NCBI GenBank assembly: GCA_947589695.1
Contig: CANQBY010000065.1
Span: 1-6,939 of the forward strand
Direction: 5' to 3'
DNA length: 6,939 bases
Origin: an uncultured Bacilli bacterium
GTDB taxonomy: Bacteria; Bacillota_I; Bacilli_A; RF39; UBA660
Shown here: piece by piece, positions 1-6,305 of the stretch
Position numbering within the stretch: the first letter of the stretch is position 1
Layout of the letters: each line of letters opens with the position of its first letter
Notes under the pieces: model-generated
Told to the model about the DNA's origin: nothing
What the model saw: only the letters and a program-made list of their open reading frames with translations
Database searches by the model: none
Translations under genes and position numbers: made by a program

Positions 1-335
1 GCGGTGTTGGGGCCTGTGGTAAAAAAATTTGTTGTGCGAGTTTCTTAAGTCATATCGACTCTGTTTCCATGAATATGGCGAAAAACCAAGGCCTTGCCCT
101 AAATCCTTCGAAAATCAATGGTTTATGTGGACGTCTTCTTTGCTGCTTAACTTATGAAGATGAAGAATACGTTCGCTGTGCTGTAGGCCTTCCGGAAATT
201 GGTGAGATTGTAGATACTCCCGAAGGACGGGGTCCCGTTGTAAGTAAAGATACCTTAAAAAGAAGCTATAAAGTTTTAGTTAATAATGAAAAAATTGAAG
301 TAAGCTTAGGAGAATGTGATGGTTGTCTTAAATGA
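1..335 (+). CDS. ricT: RicT/YaaT, PSP1-domain Fe-S protein of the RNase Y specificity complex (5' partial)
   Basis: The reading frame is open from base 3 and ends in TGA at 333-335; the true start lies before the window, so only the last 111 residues are present. The visible part opens with G-V-G-A-C-G-K-K-I-C-C, continues with the S-x-N-M-A-K-N-Q-x-L-x-L-N-P-x-K-I-x-G-L-C-G-R-L-x-C-C-L-x-Y-E core typical of PSP1-domain proteins, and closely parallels Bacillus YaaT. In Bacillus, RicT works with RicA (YmcA) and RicF (YlbF) in a cytoplasmic complex that carries Fe-S clusters and guides RNase Y in mRNA maturation; the conserved cysteines are the expected cluster ligands. The protein ends in E-C-D-G-C-L-K, an additional Cys pair that I do not recall in Bacillus RicT. 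The stop overlaps the start of the next gene, so the two are translationally coupled. Bacillus places yabA between ricT and yabB; it is absent here. The internal ATG at 69 is not the real start because the family signature begins before it. Confidence 0.93.
   Translation, partial: GVGACGKKICCASFLSHIDSVSMNMAKNQGLALNPSKINGLCGRLLCCLTYEDEEYVRCAVGLPEIGEIVDTPEGRGPVVSKDTLKRSYKVLVNNEKIEVSLGECDGCLK
308..312 (+). promoter_or_regulatory. Ribosome binding site that decides the methyltransferase start
   Basis: AGGAG lies inside the end of ricT. It sits 6 nt before the ATG at 319 but only 3 nt before the GTG at 316, so ATG 319 is the better start. Confidence 0.75.
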
Positions 336-1053
336 TTTGTTTGATTATGATTTAAAAATCTATCAAGATAGTACGAAATTTAAGTTTTCGCTAGACTCTC
401 TTCTTCTCGCCGAGTTCACTGACATTAAAAAAAGTGATAAGACTTTACTAGATTTGTGTTCTGGTAATGCGCCTCTTCCTTTGATACTTGCCTCTAAATA
501 TGATTTAAATATCACTGGTATCGAAATTCAACCTGAAGTTTTTAATCTTGCCGAAGAAAGTATTAAATATAATCACTTAGAAACTAAAATATCTATGCTT
601 AATATCAATGCCTTAGCAACCCCAAATTATTTCCCGGGAAATAATTTTGACATCATAACCTGTAATCCTCCCTTTTTTAAAGTTAATCCCCAAAGCCTTT
701 TAAATACGGAAGAAAGTAAAAGTTTATCTCGGCATGAACTAACTATTACTTTAGAAGATATATTTACATTAACCAAAACTCTTTTAAAAGATAATGGCAA
801 ATTTTATTTAGTCCACCGACCTGAACGTTTAACCGAAATTATAAGTCTTAGCCAAAAAAACAATCTTGCTTTAAAAGAAATTGAGTTTATTTACTCAAAA
901 CCCGAAGAATGTGCTATAATGGTGCTGTTGAAATTTGTTAAAAACGGCAAAGCTGGTACTAAAGTATATAGTAAAGTAATTAATCGTGAAACAAAAACAT
1001 ATCAAAACATTTTTAAAAAAGAAAATAAAACTAAAAGAGGTGAAGTGAAATGA
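319..1053 (+). CDS. trmN6: tRNA1(Val) adenine-37 N6-methyltransferase family (YabB/YfiC-like)
   Basis: This is a SAM-dependent N6-adenine methyltransferase of 244 residues, the normal family size. The SAM-binding motif I is L-D-L-C-S-G-N-A-P-L-P-L (44-55), the acidic G-I-E-I-Q follows at about 67-71, and the catalytic N-P-P-F motif of N6-adenine enzymes is at 116-119. The N-terminal stretch K-F-x-F-S-L-D-S-L-L-L-A-E-F is characteristic of the YabB/YfiC group, whose E. coli member methylates A37 of tRNA1(Val). The exact target tRNA in this organism is inference. The tail (about 220-244) is rich in Lys and Thr, which may help RNA binding. ATG 319 is chosen over GTG 316 because of the spacing to AGGAG at 308-312. 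The gene overlaps ricT by 17 nt and its TGA shares bases with the pth ATG (ATGA), so it is an internal operon member. In Bacillus the next genes are yazA and rsmI; here pth follows instead. Confidence 0.88.
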   Translation: MVVLNDLFDYDLKIYQDSTKFKFSLDSLLLAEFTDIKKSDKTLLDLCSGNAPLPLILASKYDLNITGIEIQPEVFNLAEESIKYNHLETKISMLNINALATPNYFPGNNFDIITCNPPFFKVNPQSLLNTEESKSLSRHELTITLEDIFTLTKTLLKDNGKFYLVHRPERLTEIISLSQKNNLALKEIEFIYSKPEECAIMVLLKFVKNGKAGTKVYSKVINRETKTYQNIFKKENKTKRGEVK

Positions 1054-1607
1054 AATTAATAATTGGTCTTGGTAATCCCGGTCGGGAATATGAAAACACC
1101 CGGCATAACATCGGCTTTATGGTACTAGATAGCTATTTAAAGGATACCTCATGGCAATCCAAATTCCAAGCTTTATATACCACCCAAAATATTCATAATG
1201 AAAAAGTGATTTTTCTAAAACCTACCACTTATATGAATTTATCAGGTAATGCCATCCGCGAATTTTTAAATTTTTATAAATTAACTCCCGAAGATATCTT
1301 AGTTATTCATGATGATTTAGATTTACCTATTGGTACTTATCGCTTAAAAACTAATAGTAGTGCCGGTGGCCATAATGGCATTAAATCAATTATTGAAAAC
1401 TTAGGCACCAATGCTTTTCTAAGGTTAAAAGTTGGTATCTCTAAAAATACTAACATTGATACCAAAGATTATGTTTTAGGTAAATTTACCCCTCAGGAAT
1501 TAACTACTTTAGAAGAGCTTTATCCTATATTTGCTAATATCATTAATGATTTTATCCAAAATACTAATATAGATAAATTAATGAATACTTACAATCATAA
1601 AAAGTAA
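1050..1607 (+). CDS. pth: Peptidyl-tRNA hydrolase
   Basis: Pth cleaves the ester bond of peptidyl-tRNAs released prematurely from ribosomes and so recycles tRNA in the cytoplasm. The product is 185 residues, standard for bacterial Pth. All expected active-site positions are visible: N9 in G-L-G-N-P-G, the catalytic H19 in T-R-H-N-I-G-F, N63 in T-Y-M-N-L-S-G, D88 in H-D-D-L-D-L-P-I-G, and N109 in A-G-G-H-N-G-I-K-S, equivalent to E. coli N10, H20, N68, D93 and N114. The downstream R-L-K-V-G-I block is also present. Translation starts at an ATG fused to the preceding TGA, with AGGTGA at 1038-1043 as a well-spaced ribosome binding site. The pth then mfd order matches Bacillus (spoVC, fin, mfd) except that no small gene lies between. 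Nothing essential appears to be missing. Confidence 0.97.
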   Translation: MKLIIGLGNPGREYENTRHNIGFMVLDSYLKDTSWQSKFQALYTTQNIHNEKVIFLKPTTYMNLSGNAIREFLNFYKLTPEDILVIHDDLDLPIGTYRLKTNSSAGGHNGIKSIIENLGTNAFLRLKVGISKNTNIDTKDYVLGKFTPQELTTLEELYPIFANIINDFIQNTNIDKLMNTYNHKK

Positions 1608-1649
1608 AAACCATTCTCCCAAATAAAAAATAAAATCGAGGTTACTATT

Positions 1650-4600
1650 ATGGATTTTTTAGATAACTATTTTAAATATGATAATAATTTAACTATCACG
1701 GGGCTAACTCCAACTTTAGCTCATTTTTACGTGTCTAAATTATTTACTAACCAAAATGAAAATGTAATTGTCTTAACTTCAACTTTATATGAAGCAAATG
1801 AGCTCTATCGGGGTATTAAAAACTTTCAAAATAATACTTATCTTTTTCCAATGGATGATTTTCTAACTAGTGCCGCCCTTGCTATTTCTCCCGAACTCAA
1901 AACTAATCGTATTGAAACTTTAGAAGCCATCAAAAATAATAAAGGTATCATTGTAACTAACTTAATGGGTTATTTAAAGTTTTTAACGGATACTAATATT
2001 CAAAATAAATTAAATATTAAACTAACTAAAAATATCAATATTAATCGGGATAAACTAATTGCTATTTTAGAAGAACTTGGTTATAAAAGAGAAACTGTTG
2101 TTACATCTACAGGCGAGTATGCTGTAAGAGGTTTTGTAATTGATATTTTTATTACTTTAAGTGAACATCCTATTCGTCTTGAGTTTTTTGGTAATACAAT
2201 CGATTCACTTCGCTATTTTGACGAGTCTACTCAAATGTCTATCAATGAAACAAATGAGGTAACATTAATTCCTAATGGAGAAATAGATAGTGAAAAAAAA
2301 TCTAGTTTATATGATTATGCTAAAAATCCTATCGTAGTAACTATTGATAATACTAGAATTAAAGCTAGTTACTTAAAACTAGAAGAAGAAATGTTTGAAT
2401 ATCGCACTGCCAAAGAATTAGATCCAGATACCAAATTTATGTTTAGCTTATCCGATATTAACCCTAAATATAATATTTATCTTAATTTTATTGATAATAA
2501 ACCAGTTTTCAAAAATTCCCTTAATTTTTCTAGTAAAACCTTAACTAACTTTAACTCCGATTTTAAAAGATTAAATGAAGCTACTAAAGTATGGACTAAT
2601 AAAGGTTATGAAATCATTTTCTATCTTCCTAAAAAAAATCAAGCTAAAATCTTAAAAGAAGAATTAGAAGTACCTTATAAAGTAATTGAAGAACCTCTCG
2701 CCCATGGTTTTATCTTTGATAAATATGTAGTAATAAGTGAAAATGATATTGAAAATATTACCAAAACGGAAATTAAATATAAAAATTCTTATAAAATAGG
2801 TCATAAAATTAAAGACTTAAATGCTTTAAACTTAGGCGATTATGTAGTCCATATGGCTCATGGTATTGGTATTTATAATGGTATTAAAACCCTAACTCAA
2901 AATGGTTTAGAAAAAGATTATATTGAAATTCTTTTTGATGGTAATGATAAGGTTTATGTACCCGTTGAAAAAATGAATACCATTTTAAAATATGCTTCTA
3001 AAGATGGTGTTAAACCTAAAATTAGTAAATTAAATTCTACTTCATGGGCGAAAACTAAACGTAGTGTGGAAAAACGTATCAAAGATATTTCCCAAGAATT
3101 ATTAAAATTATATGCTGAACGTATGGCTGTTAAAAGTGATGCTTATAAGTCTTTTGTTATGGAAGACGAATTTGCCTCATCATTCGCTTATACTCCCACG
3201 AAAGACCAATTAAAAGCCATAAATGAAATTGATCAAGATTTAAAAAGTCCTGTTCCTATGGATCGCTTACTTTGTGGAGATGTTGGTTTTGGTAAAACAG
3301 AAGTTGCTTTTCGTGCTATTTTTAAAACTGTTTTAAATAATAAACAAGTTTTCTATTTATGCCCAACTACTATTTTATCTAAGCAACAATATACTTCAGC
3401 TTTAGCTCGTTTCCAAGATTATCCCCTAAATATTGCTCTTTTAAATCGTTTTACATCCCCAAAAGATACCAAAAGAATATTAAAAGAATTAGAAGAAGGC
3501 CAAATTGATATAGTTTTTGGAACCCATCGTCTTTTAAGTGATGATGTCAAATTTAAAAGATTAGGTCTTTTAATCGTGGACGAAGAACAACGTTTTGGCG
3601 TTACTCATAAAGAAAAAATCAAAGAATTAAAAAATGACATTAATGTGTTAACTTTATCCGCCACTCCCATTCCTCGAACCTTAAAAATGGCTATGTCTGG
3701 CCTAAGGGATTTATCGGTAATTGATACACCCCCAACCAATAGATATCCAATTCAAACCTATGTCTTAGAAGACGAAGATTTAATTGTGAAAGACGCGATT
3801 TATAAAGAATTATCCCGCAATGGTCAAATCTTTGTTTTATATAATAATATAAGTAATTTAGATAGTGTTGTCCTAAAATTGCAAAAGTTAGCCCCCGAAG
3901 CTCGAATTGTAAGTGCGCATGGCCAAATGACTAAACTTGAACTCGAAAATATCATGCAAGATTTTATTGATTATAAATATGATATTTTAGTTTGTACCAC
4001 TATAATTGAAACCGGAATAGATATTCCAAATGCTAATACTTTAATTATTTATAATGCTGACCGTTTTGGTCTGGCTCAGTTATATCAAATAAGAGGAAGA
4101 GTAGGGCGTTCTAATAAAATCGCGTATGCTTATCTTTTATATGACAAAAGTAAAATGTTAAATGATATTGCTATTAAAAGACTTGAAGCTATTAAGGAAT
4201 TTACGGAATTAGGAAGTGGTTACCGTATTGCTATGCGCGATTTAGCCATCCGTGGTGCCGGTGATATCTTAGGTAGTGAGCAAGCTGGTTTTGTCGATTC
4301 GATTGGTATAAATCTTTATATTGAAATGATTGAAGAAGAAATGAAACGACTTAAAGGCGAAGAAATACCTGAAGACTCTAATCCAACCTCTTTAATTAAT
4401 GTTTCTACCCATATTAGTGACGATTATGTCCAAGACGACGAAATAAAAATTGAAATTCATAACAAAATTAATGAAGTATCAGACCAAACAAGTTTTGATA
4501 AAATAAAACAAGAACTAGAAGACCGTTTTGGTAAAGTATCAGAAAATATAATAATCTATATGTATGAAGAATGGTTTGAAAAACTAGCCAACTCTTTAAA

Positions 4601-4835
4601 TATTACTCGAGTAACTCAAACTAAAAATTATTTTGAATTAAACCTACCAGAGGAAATATCAAATCAAATAAAAGCTGATAAATTATTCTTAGAAAGTTAT
4701 AATATCAATCCTAACTTAAAATTTAAATATCAAAATAAAATGATACAAATATCTTTAATACTAAAACAAAATGACAAACATTTCTTATATACTTTTGTCC
4801 CTTTATTAGAATTAATTAAATCTTATATAAGTTAA
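1650..4835 (+). CDS. mfd: Transcription-repair coupling factor (Mfd), superfamily 2 DNA translocase
   Basis: Mfd binds RNA polymerase stalled at DNA damage, pushes it off by ATP-driven translocation and recruits UvrA. Domains in order: a UvrB-like N-terminal module (about 1-300, with degenerate nucleotide-binding motifs as expected); a CarD-like RNA polymerase interaction domain (about 392-450, L-G-D-Y-V-V-H-x-x-H-G-I-G-I-Y); the RecG-like translocase with Walker A G-D-V-G-F-G-K-T at 543-550, Walker B D-E-E-Q at 644-647, S-A-T-P at 670-673, T-G-I-D-I-P at 788-793 and Q-x-R-G-R-V-G-R at 813-820; L-G-S-E-Q-A-G-F at 874-881; and the C-terminal TRCF domain (about 908-1061). At 1061 residues it is about 90-115 shorter than E. 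coli (1148) or B. subtilis (1177) Mfd; the missing length lies before the interaction domain. The start has GAGGT at 1638-1642, 7 nt upstream. Arg codons are mostly CGT, CGC and CGG. It follows pth by 42 nt and is probably co-transcribed. Confidence 0.98.
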   Translation: MDFLDNYFKYDNNLTITGLTPTLAHFYVSKLFTNQNENVIVLTSTLYEANELYRGIKNFQNNTYLFPMDDFLTSAALAISPELKTNRIETLEAIKNNKGIIVTNLMGYLKFLTDTNIQNKLNIKLTKNININRDKLIAILEELGYKRETVVTSTGEYAVRGFVIDIFITLSEHPIRLEFFGNTIDSLRYFDESTQMSINETNEVTLIPNGEIDSEKKSSLYDYAKNPIVVTIDNTRIKASYLKLEEEMFEYRTAKELDPDTKFMFSLSDINPKYNIYLNFIDNKPVFKNSLNFSSKTLTNFNSDFKRLNEATKVWTNKGYEIIFYLPKKNQAKILKEELEVPYKVIEEPLAHGFIFDKYVVISENDIENITKTEIKYKNSYKIGHKIKDLNALNLGDYVVHMAHGIGIYNGIKTLTQNGLEKDYIEILFDGNDKVYVPVEKMNTILKYASKDGVKPKISKLNSTSWAKTKRSVEKRIKDISQELLKLYAERMAVKSDAYKSFVMEDEFASSFAYTPTKDQLKAINEIDQDLKSPVPMDRLLCGDVGFGKTEVAFRAIFKTVLNNKQVFYLCPTTILSKQQYTSALARFQDYPLNIALLNRFTSPKDTKRILKELEEGQIDIVFGTHRLLSDDVKFKRLGLLIVDEEQRFGVTHKEKIKELKNDINVLTLSATPIPRTLKMAMSGLRDLSVIDTPPTNRYPIQTYVLEDEDLIVKDAIYKELSRNGQIFVLYNNISNLDSVVLKLQKLAPEARIVSAHGQMTKLELENIMQDFIDYKYDILVCTTIIETGIDIPNANTLIIYNADRFGLAQLYQIRGRVGRSNKIAYAYLLYDKSKMLNDIAIKRLEAIKEFTELGSGYRIAMRDLAIRGAGDILGSEQAGFVDSIGINLYIEMIEEEMKRLKGEEIPEDSNPTSLINVSTHISDDYVQDDEIKIEIHNKINEVSDQTSFDKIKQELEDRFGKVSENIIIYMYEEWFEKLANSLNITRVTQTKNYFELNLPEEISNQIKADKLFLESYNINPNLKFKYQNKMIQISLILKQNDKHFLYTFVPLLELIKSYIS

Positions 4836-4864
4836 AAAAGATTTTAGAAATTATTTTTCTAATC
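4834..4864 (-). terminator. Bulged hairpin with T-run, probable terminator of the fic transcript
   Basis: Read on the minus strand, GATTAGAAA, a 5-nt AATAA loop and TTTCTAAAATC form a 7-bp perfect stem (4856-4862 with 4844-4850), a two-base bulge and two more pairs (G4864-C4840, A4863-T4841). Six T (4839-4834) follow at once, as in an intrinsic terminator. On the plus strand the hairpin is followed by ATCATAG rather than a T-run, so it is less convincing as the mfd terminator, although the stem would form in both transcripts. The stem is AT-rich and therefore weak. Its T-run overlaps the last codon of mfd, so the two transcription units converge here. Confidence 0.5.
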
Positions 4865-4866
4865 AT

Positions 4867-4926
4867 AGTGATACACAAAATGGTACACAAAGTGATACAC
4901 AAGGTGGCACACAAAGTGCTACAGAA
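4867..4926. repeat. Five-copy 12-bp tandem repeat, consensus AGTGATACACAA
   Basis: Five exact-length units follow each other without gaps: AGTGATACACAA (4867), AATGGTACACAA (4879), AGTGATACACAA (4891), GGTGGCACACAA (4903) and AGTGCTACAGAA (4915). Units 1 and 3 are identical. The period is a multiple of three. On + in the frame of base 4867 the units read S-D-T-Q, N-G-T-Q, S-D-T-Q, G-G-T-Q, S-A-T-E, inside a stop-free stretch from 4831 to about 4974 that has no ATG and ends in TGA. Variation falls on codons 1 and 2 while T-Q is kept, which looks more like a former protein linker than a random satellite. From memory, x-x-T-Q repeats occur in linkers of some Fic and AlbA-type DNA-binding proteins. 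If the hairpin at 4834-4864 ends the fic transcript, the repeat lies in the fic 3' untranslated region on the antisense strand. It may be the remnant of a lost gene, or simply replication slippage. Confidence 0.85.
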
Positions 4927-4944
4927 ATAAAACAAATATTAACT

Positions 4945-5934
4945 TTATATCTTATAATATTTTTGATTTTTACTTGATATTTTATCCGGATTAGTACAAC
5001 CTACTAATCCTTTTTCTAATGCTGGTTTTAAATAAGAATTTCTAAGAGTATCTCTCGATTTAATATTTAACTTTTCCATAAGTTCTCTTGCGCTATAAAC
5101 ACCCTCACCCATAGTGTTTAAAAGAGTTTCTGTATTAAGTATTTCTGTAGTAATTTGTCTATCCAAAGTATTATCTTCTATTTTATCAATAACTTCGTCT
5201 ATCATTTTAAGCATAAATTCAATAAATAAATTTGAATTACCCGCCTTATGACATTTATATATCGCTTCGTAATATTCTTTTTGATATTCTTTTATCTTAC
5301 TTTCTAAAGGTATATATAAAAAAATAGGTTTCCATTTATATAATAAAACATTTTGCCAAAGTCTAACCATTCTTCCATTCCCATCACTAAAAGGATGGAT
5401 AAAGACAAATTCATAATGAAAAATTGAAGATAAAATTAAAGGATGAATATTATCTTTATTATTTAAGATATATAAAAATAAATCTTTAATTAAAGGAACT
5501 ACCATTTTCGCTGGTGGACACATGAATATTAGTTTATTCCCATCATAGACACCTTCACCATTAGTTCTAAAACTTCCAGCATCCGGTTGTATTAAAAAAG
5601 TCATTTGTTCATGAACTTTAAGTAAATCCTCAATACTATAAGGATCAATATCCGGTATCATATTATAAGCATTATAAGCATTTTTAACTTCTTGAATTTC
5701 TCTTTTTGGTCCAATAACAATCTTTCCCTCAATAACATCTTTAACTTGTTCTAAAGATAAACTATTATTTTCAATAGCTAAAGACGAATGTATCGAATTA
5801 ATTTTAGTATTTTTTCTTAATATTGGTTTCTTATCTAAATTAGTGGTATCATTAATTCTTCCTAATTTTTCCATGATACTAGCTACTCTTTTAAGCATAG
5901 TATCGGTAATCGTATATGGTGGTCTATAACTCAT
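4945..5934 (-). CDS. Class II Fic-domain protein with C-terminal winged helix (putative AMPylase)
   Basis: Fic enzymes usually transfer AMP from ATP to a hydroxyl side chain of a target protein. The catalytic motif H-P-F-S-D-G-N-G-R is complete at 180-188, with H180 as catalytic base and D184 as metal ligand. The flap before it, G-N-K-L-I-F-M-C-P-P, is at about 132-141. The inhibitory motif (S/T)xxxE(G/N) is present in the N-terminal part as S51-L-A-I-E55-N56, which defines a class II Fic held inactive by its own helix, so no separate antitoxin is required. Residues about 262-329 look like a winged helix (S-A-R-E-L-M-E-K-L-N-I then K-S-R-D-T-L), suggesting DNA binding. The 329-residue length fits such Fic-wHTH proteins. 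ATG 5934 is preferred over GTG 5943 because the GTG lies inside the ribosome binding site GAGGTG (5946-5941), 6 nt before the ATG. All 12 Arg codons are AGA. The target protein and physiological role cannot be read from the sequence. Confidence 0.93.
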   Translation of the reverse strand: MSYRPPYTITDTMLKRVASIMEKLGRINDTTNLDKKPILRKNTKINSIHSSLAIENNSLSLEQVKDVIEGKIVIGPKREIQEVKNAYNAYNMIPDIDPYSIEDLLKVHEQMTFLIQPDAGSFRTNGEGVYDGNKLIFMCPPAKMVVPLIKDLFLYILNNKDNIHPLILSSIFHYEFVFIHPFSDGNGRMVRLWQNVLLYKWKPIFLYIPLESKIKEYQKEYYEAIYKCHKAGNSNLFIEFMLKMIDEVIDKIEDNTLDRQITTEILNTETLLNTMGEGVYSARELMEKLNIKSRDTLRNSYLKPALEKGLVGCTNPDKISSKNQKYYKI

Positions 5935-5940
5935 AAAAAA

Positions 5941-5946
5941 CACCTC
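5941..5946 (-). promoter_or_regulatory. Ribosome binding site that decides the fic start
   Basis: GAGGTG on the minus strand lies 6 nt before the ATG at 5934. The upstream in-frame GTG at 5943 overlaps this site and would have no site of its own, so the longer form beginning M-F-F-M is unlikely. Confidence 0.8.
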
Positions 5947-5952
5947 AAATAT

Positions 5953-5961
5953 ATTATACCA
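5953..5961 (-). promoter_or_regulatory. Candidate extended -10 promoter for fic
   Basis: The minus strand reads TGG-TATAAT (5961-5953), a perfect extended -10 element, which can work without a good -35 box; none is seen at the usual distance. The start site would fall near 5946, giving a leader of only about 12 nt. fic may instead, or in addition, be transcribed from the regulator promoter further upstream, since only 64 nt separate the two genes. Confidence 0.45.
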
Positions 5962-5968
5962 TATATCT

Positions 5969-6001
5969 TACCTAAATCCTACATAAATCATACCTAAATT
6001 A
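5969..6001. repeat. Three-copy 11-bp direct repeat between the regulator and fic
   Basis: On + the units are TACCTAAATCC (5969), TACATAAATCA (5980) and TACCTAAATTA (5991). The 11-bp period is about one helical turn, so the copies present the same DNA face. They lie just upstream of the extended -10 element of fic, where a -35 region or regulator site would be. The third copy includes the regulator's stop codon (TTA on +, 5999-6001). The core TACCTAAA occurs again at 6242-6249, just before the regulator's start. A regulator-binding array is possible, but only spacing and position support it. Confidence 0.55.
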
Positions 6002-6229
6002 TTTTAATATACTTTTTGGATAAGGCTTTCTAACATCAGTTCTTCCAATTAAATAATCCACAGAAACACCATAAAAATCTGCGAGAATGTTTAATCTCTC
6101 AACAGGTATAGCTCTAAAGCCAATTTCATATTTTGAATATTGTTGTTGAGTAGTACTTAAAAGTTTTGCAATATCTTCTTGTTTCAAATCTCTATCTTCT
6201 CTAATCTCTCTTAATCTATTTATATTCAT
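5999..6229 (-). CDS. Small XRE-family helix-turn-helix transcriptional regulator
   Basis: The product is 76 residues and consists almost only of a Cro/C1-type HTH domain: M-N-I-N-R-L-R-E-I-R-E-D-R-D-L (1-15), the helix-turn-helix at about 15-37 (L-K-Q-E-D-I-A-K-L-L, then T-T-Q-Q-Q-Y-S-K-Y-E-I-G), and the closing L-A-D-F-Y-G-V-S-V-D-Y-L-I-G-R-T-D, a classical ending of such repressors. There is no ligand or protease domain. I choose ATG 6229 over ATG 6238 because the first residues then match the usual family start and AAGGA (6242-6238) lies 8 nt upstream; the longer form would add M-V-T. Such proteins bind palindromic operators as dimers, often near their own promoter; the palindrome at 6294-6324 is the obvious candidate. 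It precedes fic on the same strand by 64 nt, so it probably controls fic, itself and the divergent gene. All eight Arg codons are AGA. Confidence 0.93.
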   Translation of the reverse strand: MNINRLREIREDRDLKQEDIAKLLSTTQQQYSKYEIGFRAIPVERLNILADFYGVSVDYLIGRTDVRKPYPKSILK

Positions 6230-6237
6230 AGTAACCA

Positions 6238-6242
6238 TCCTT
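6238..6242 (-). promoter_or_regulatory. Ribosome binding site favouring ATG 6229 for the regulator
   Basis: AAGGA on the minus strand lies 8 nt before ATG 6229 and overlaps the alternative ATG at 6238. A second partial site, AGGT at 6246-6243, is 4 nt before ATG 6238, so the choice is not absolute. Confidence 0.5.
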
Positions 6243-6250
6243 ACCTAAAA

Positions 6251-6280
6251 AGTATACATACACGCAAAAAGATGTGTTGA
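6251..6280 (-). promoter_or_regulatory. Weak candidate promoter for the XRE-fic unit
   Basis: On the minus strand TCAACA (6280-6275) and TATACT (6256-6251) are separated by 18 bp. The -35 box matches the consensus in only four positions and overlaps the -35 box of the divergent + promoter, so the two would be back to back. The predicted start is very near the regulator's ribosome binding site, which weakens the call. Another TATAAT on this strand is at 6311-6306, inside the palindrome, with TTTACT at 6336-6331 at a poor 19-bp distance. Confidence 0.3.
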
Positions 6281-6305
6281 CAGTAAGCTCGTATGAGTGT
6301 ATAAT
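6277..6305 (+). promoter_or_regulatory. Consensus sigma-A type promoter for the surface protein gene
   Basis: TTGACA (6277-6282) and TATAAT (6300-6305) are both perfect and separated by exactly 17 bp. The start site is expected near 6312, giving a leader of about 65 nt before the ATG at 6377. An unmodulated promoter of this quality would be strong; the palindrome over its -10 box suggests that it is repressed under some conditions. Confidence 0.85.

Noticed and set aside
316..318. GTG start for the methyltransferase
   Set aside because: Only 3 nt from AGGAG; the ATG at 319 has proper spacing.
69..335. A separate small gene starting at ATG 69
   Set aside because: The frame is open upstream to the window edge and the upstream residues carry the conserved Cys motif of RicT, so this is the end of a longer gene.
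4867..4926. CRISPR array
   Set aside because: Units are 12 bp and contiguous, with no spacers.
5935..5943. GTG start for fic, giving M-F-F-M
   Set aside because: The GTG is inside the GAGGTG ribosome binding site of the ATG at 5934.
5999..6229. XRE protein as an antitoxin for Fic in a classical toxin-antitoxin pair
   Set aside because: The Fic protein carries its own inhibitory helix motif, and the XRE protein lacks any S/TxxxE(G/N) helix; a regulator role fits better.
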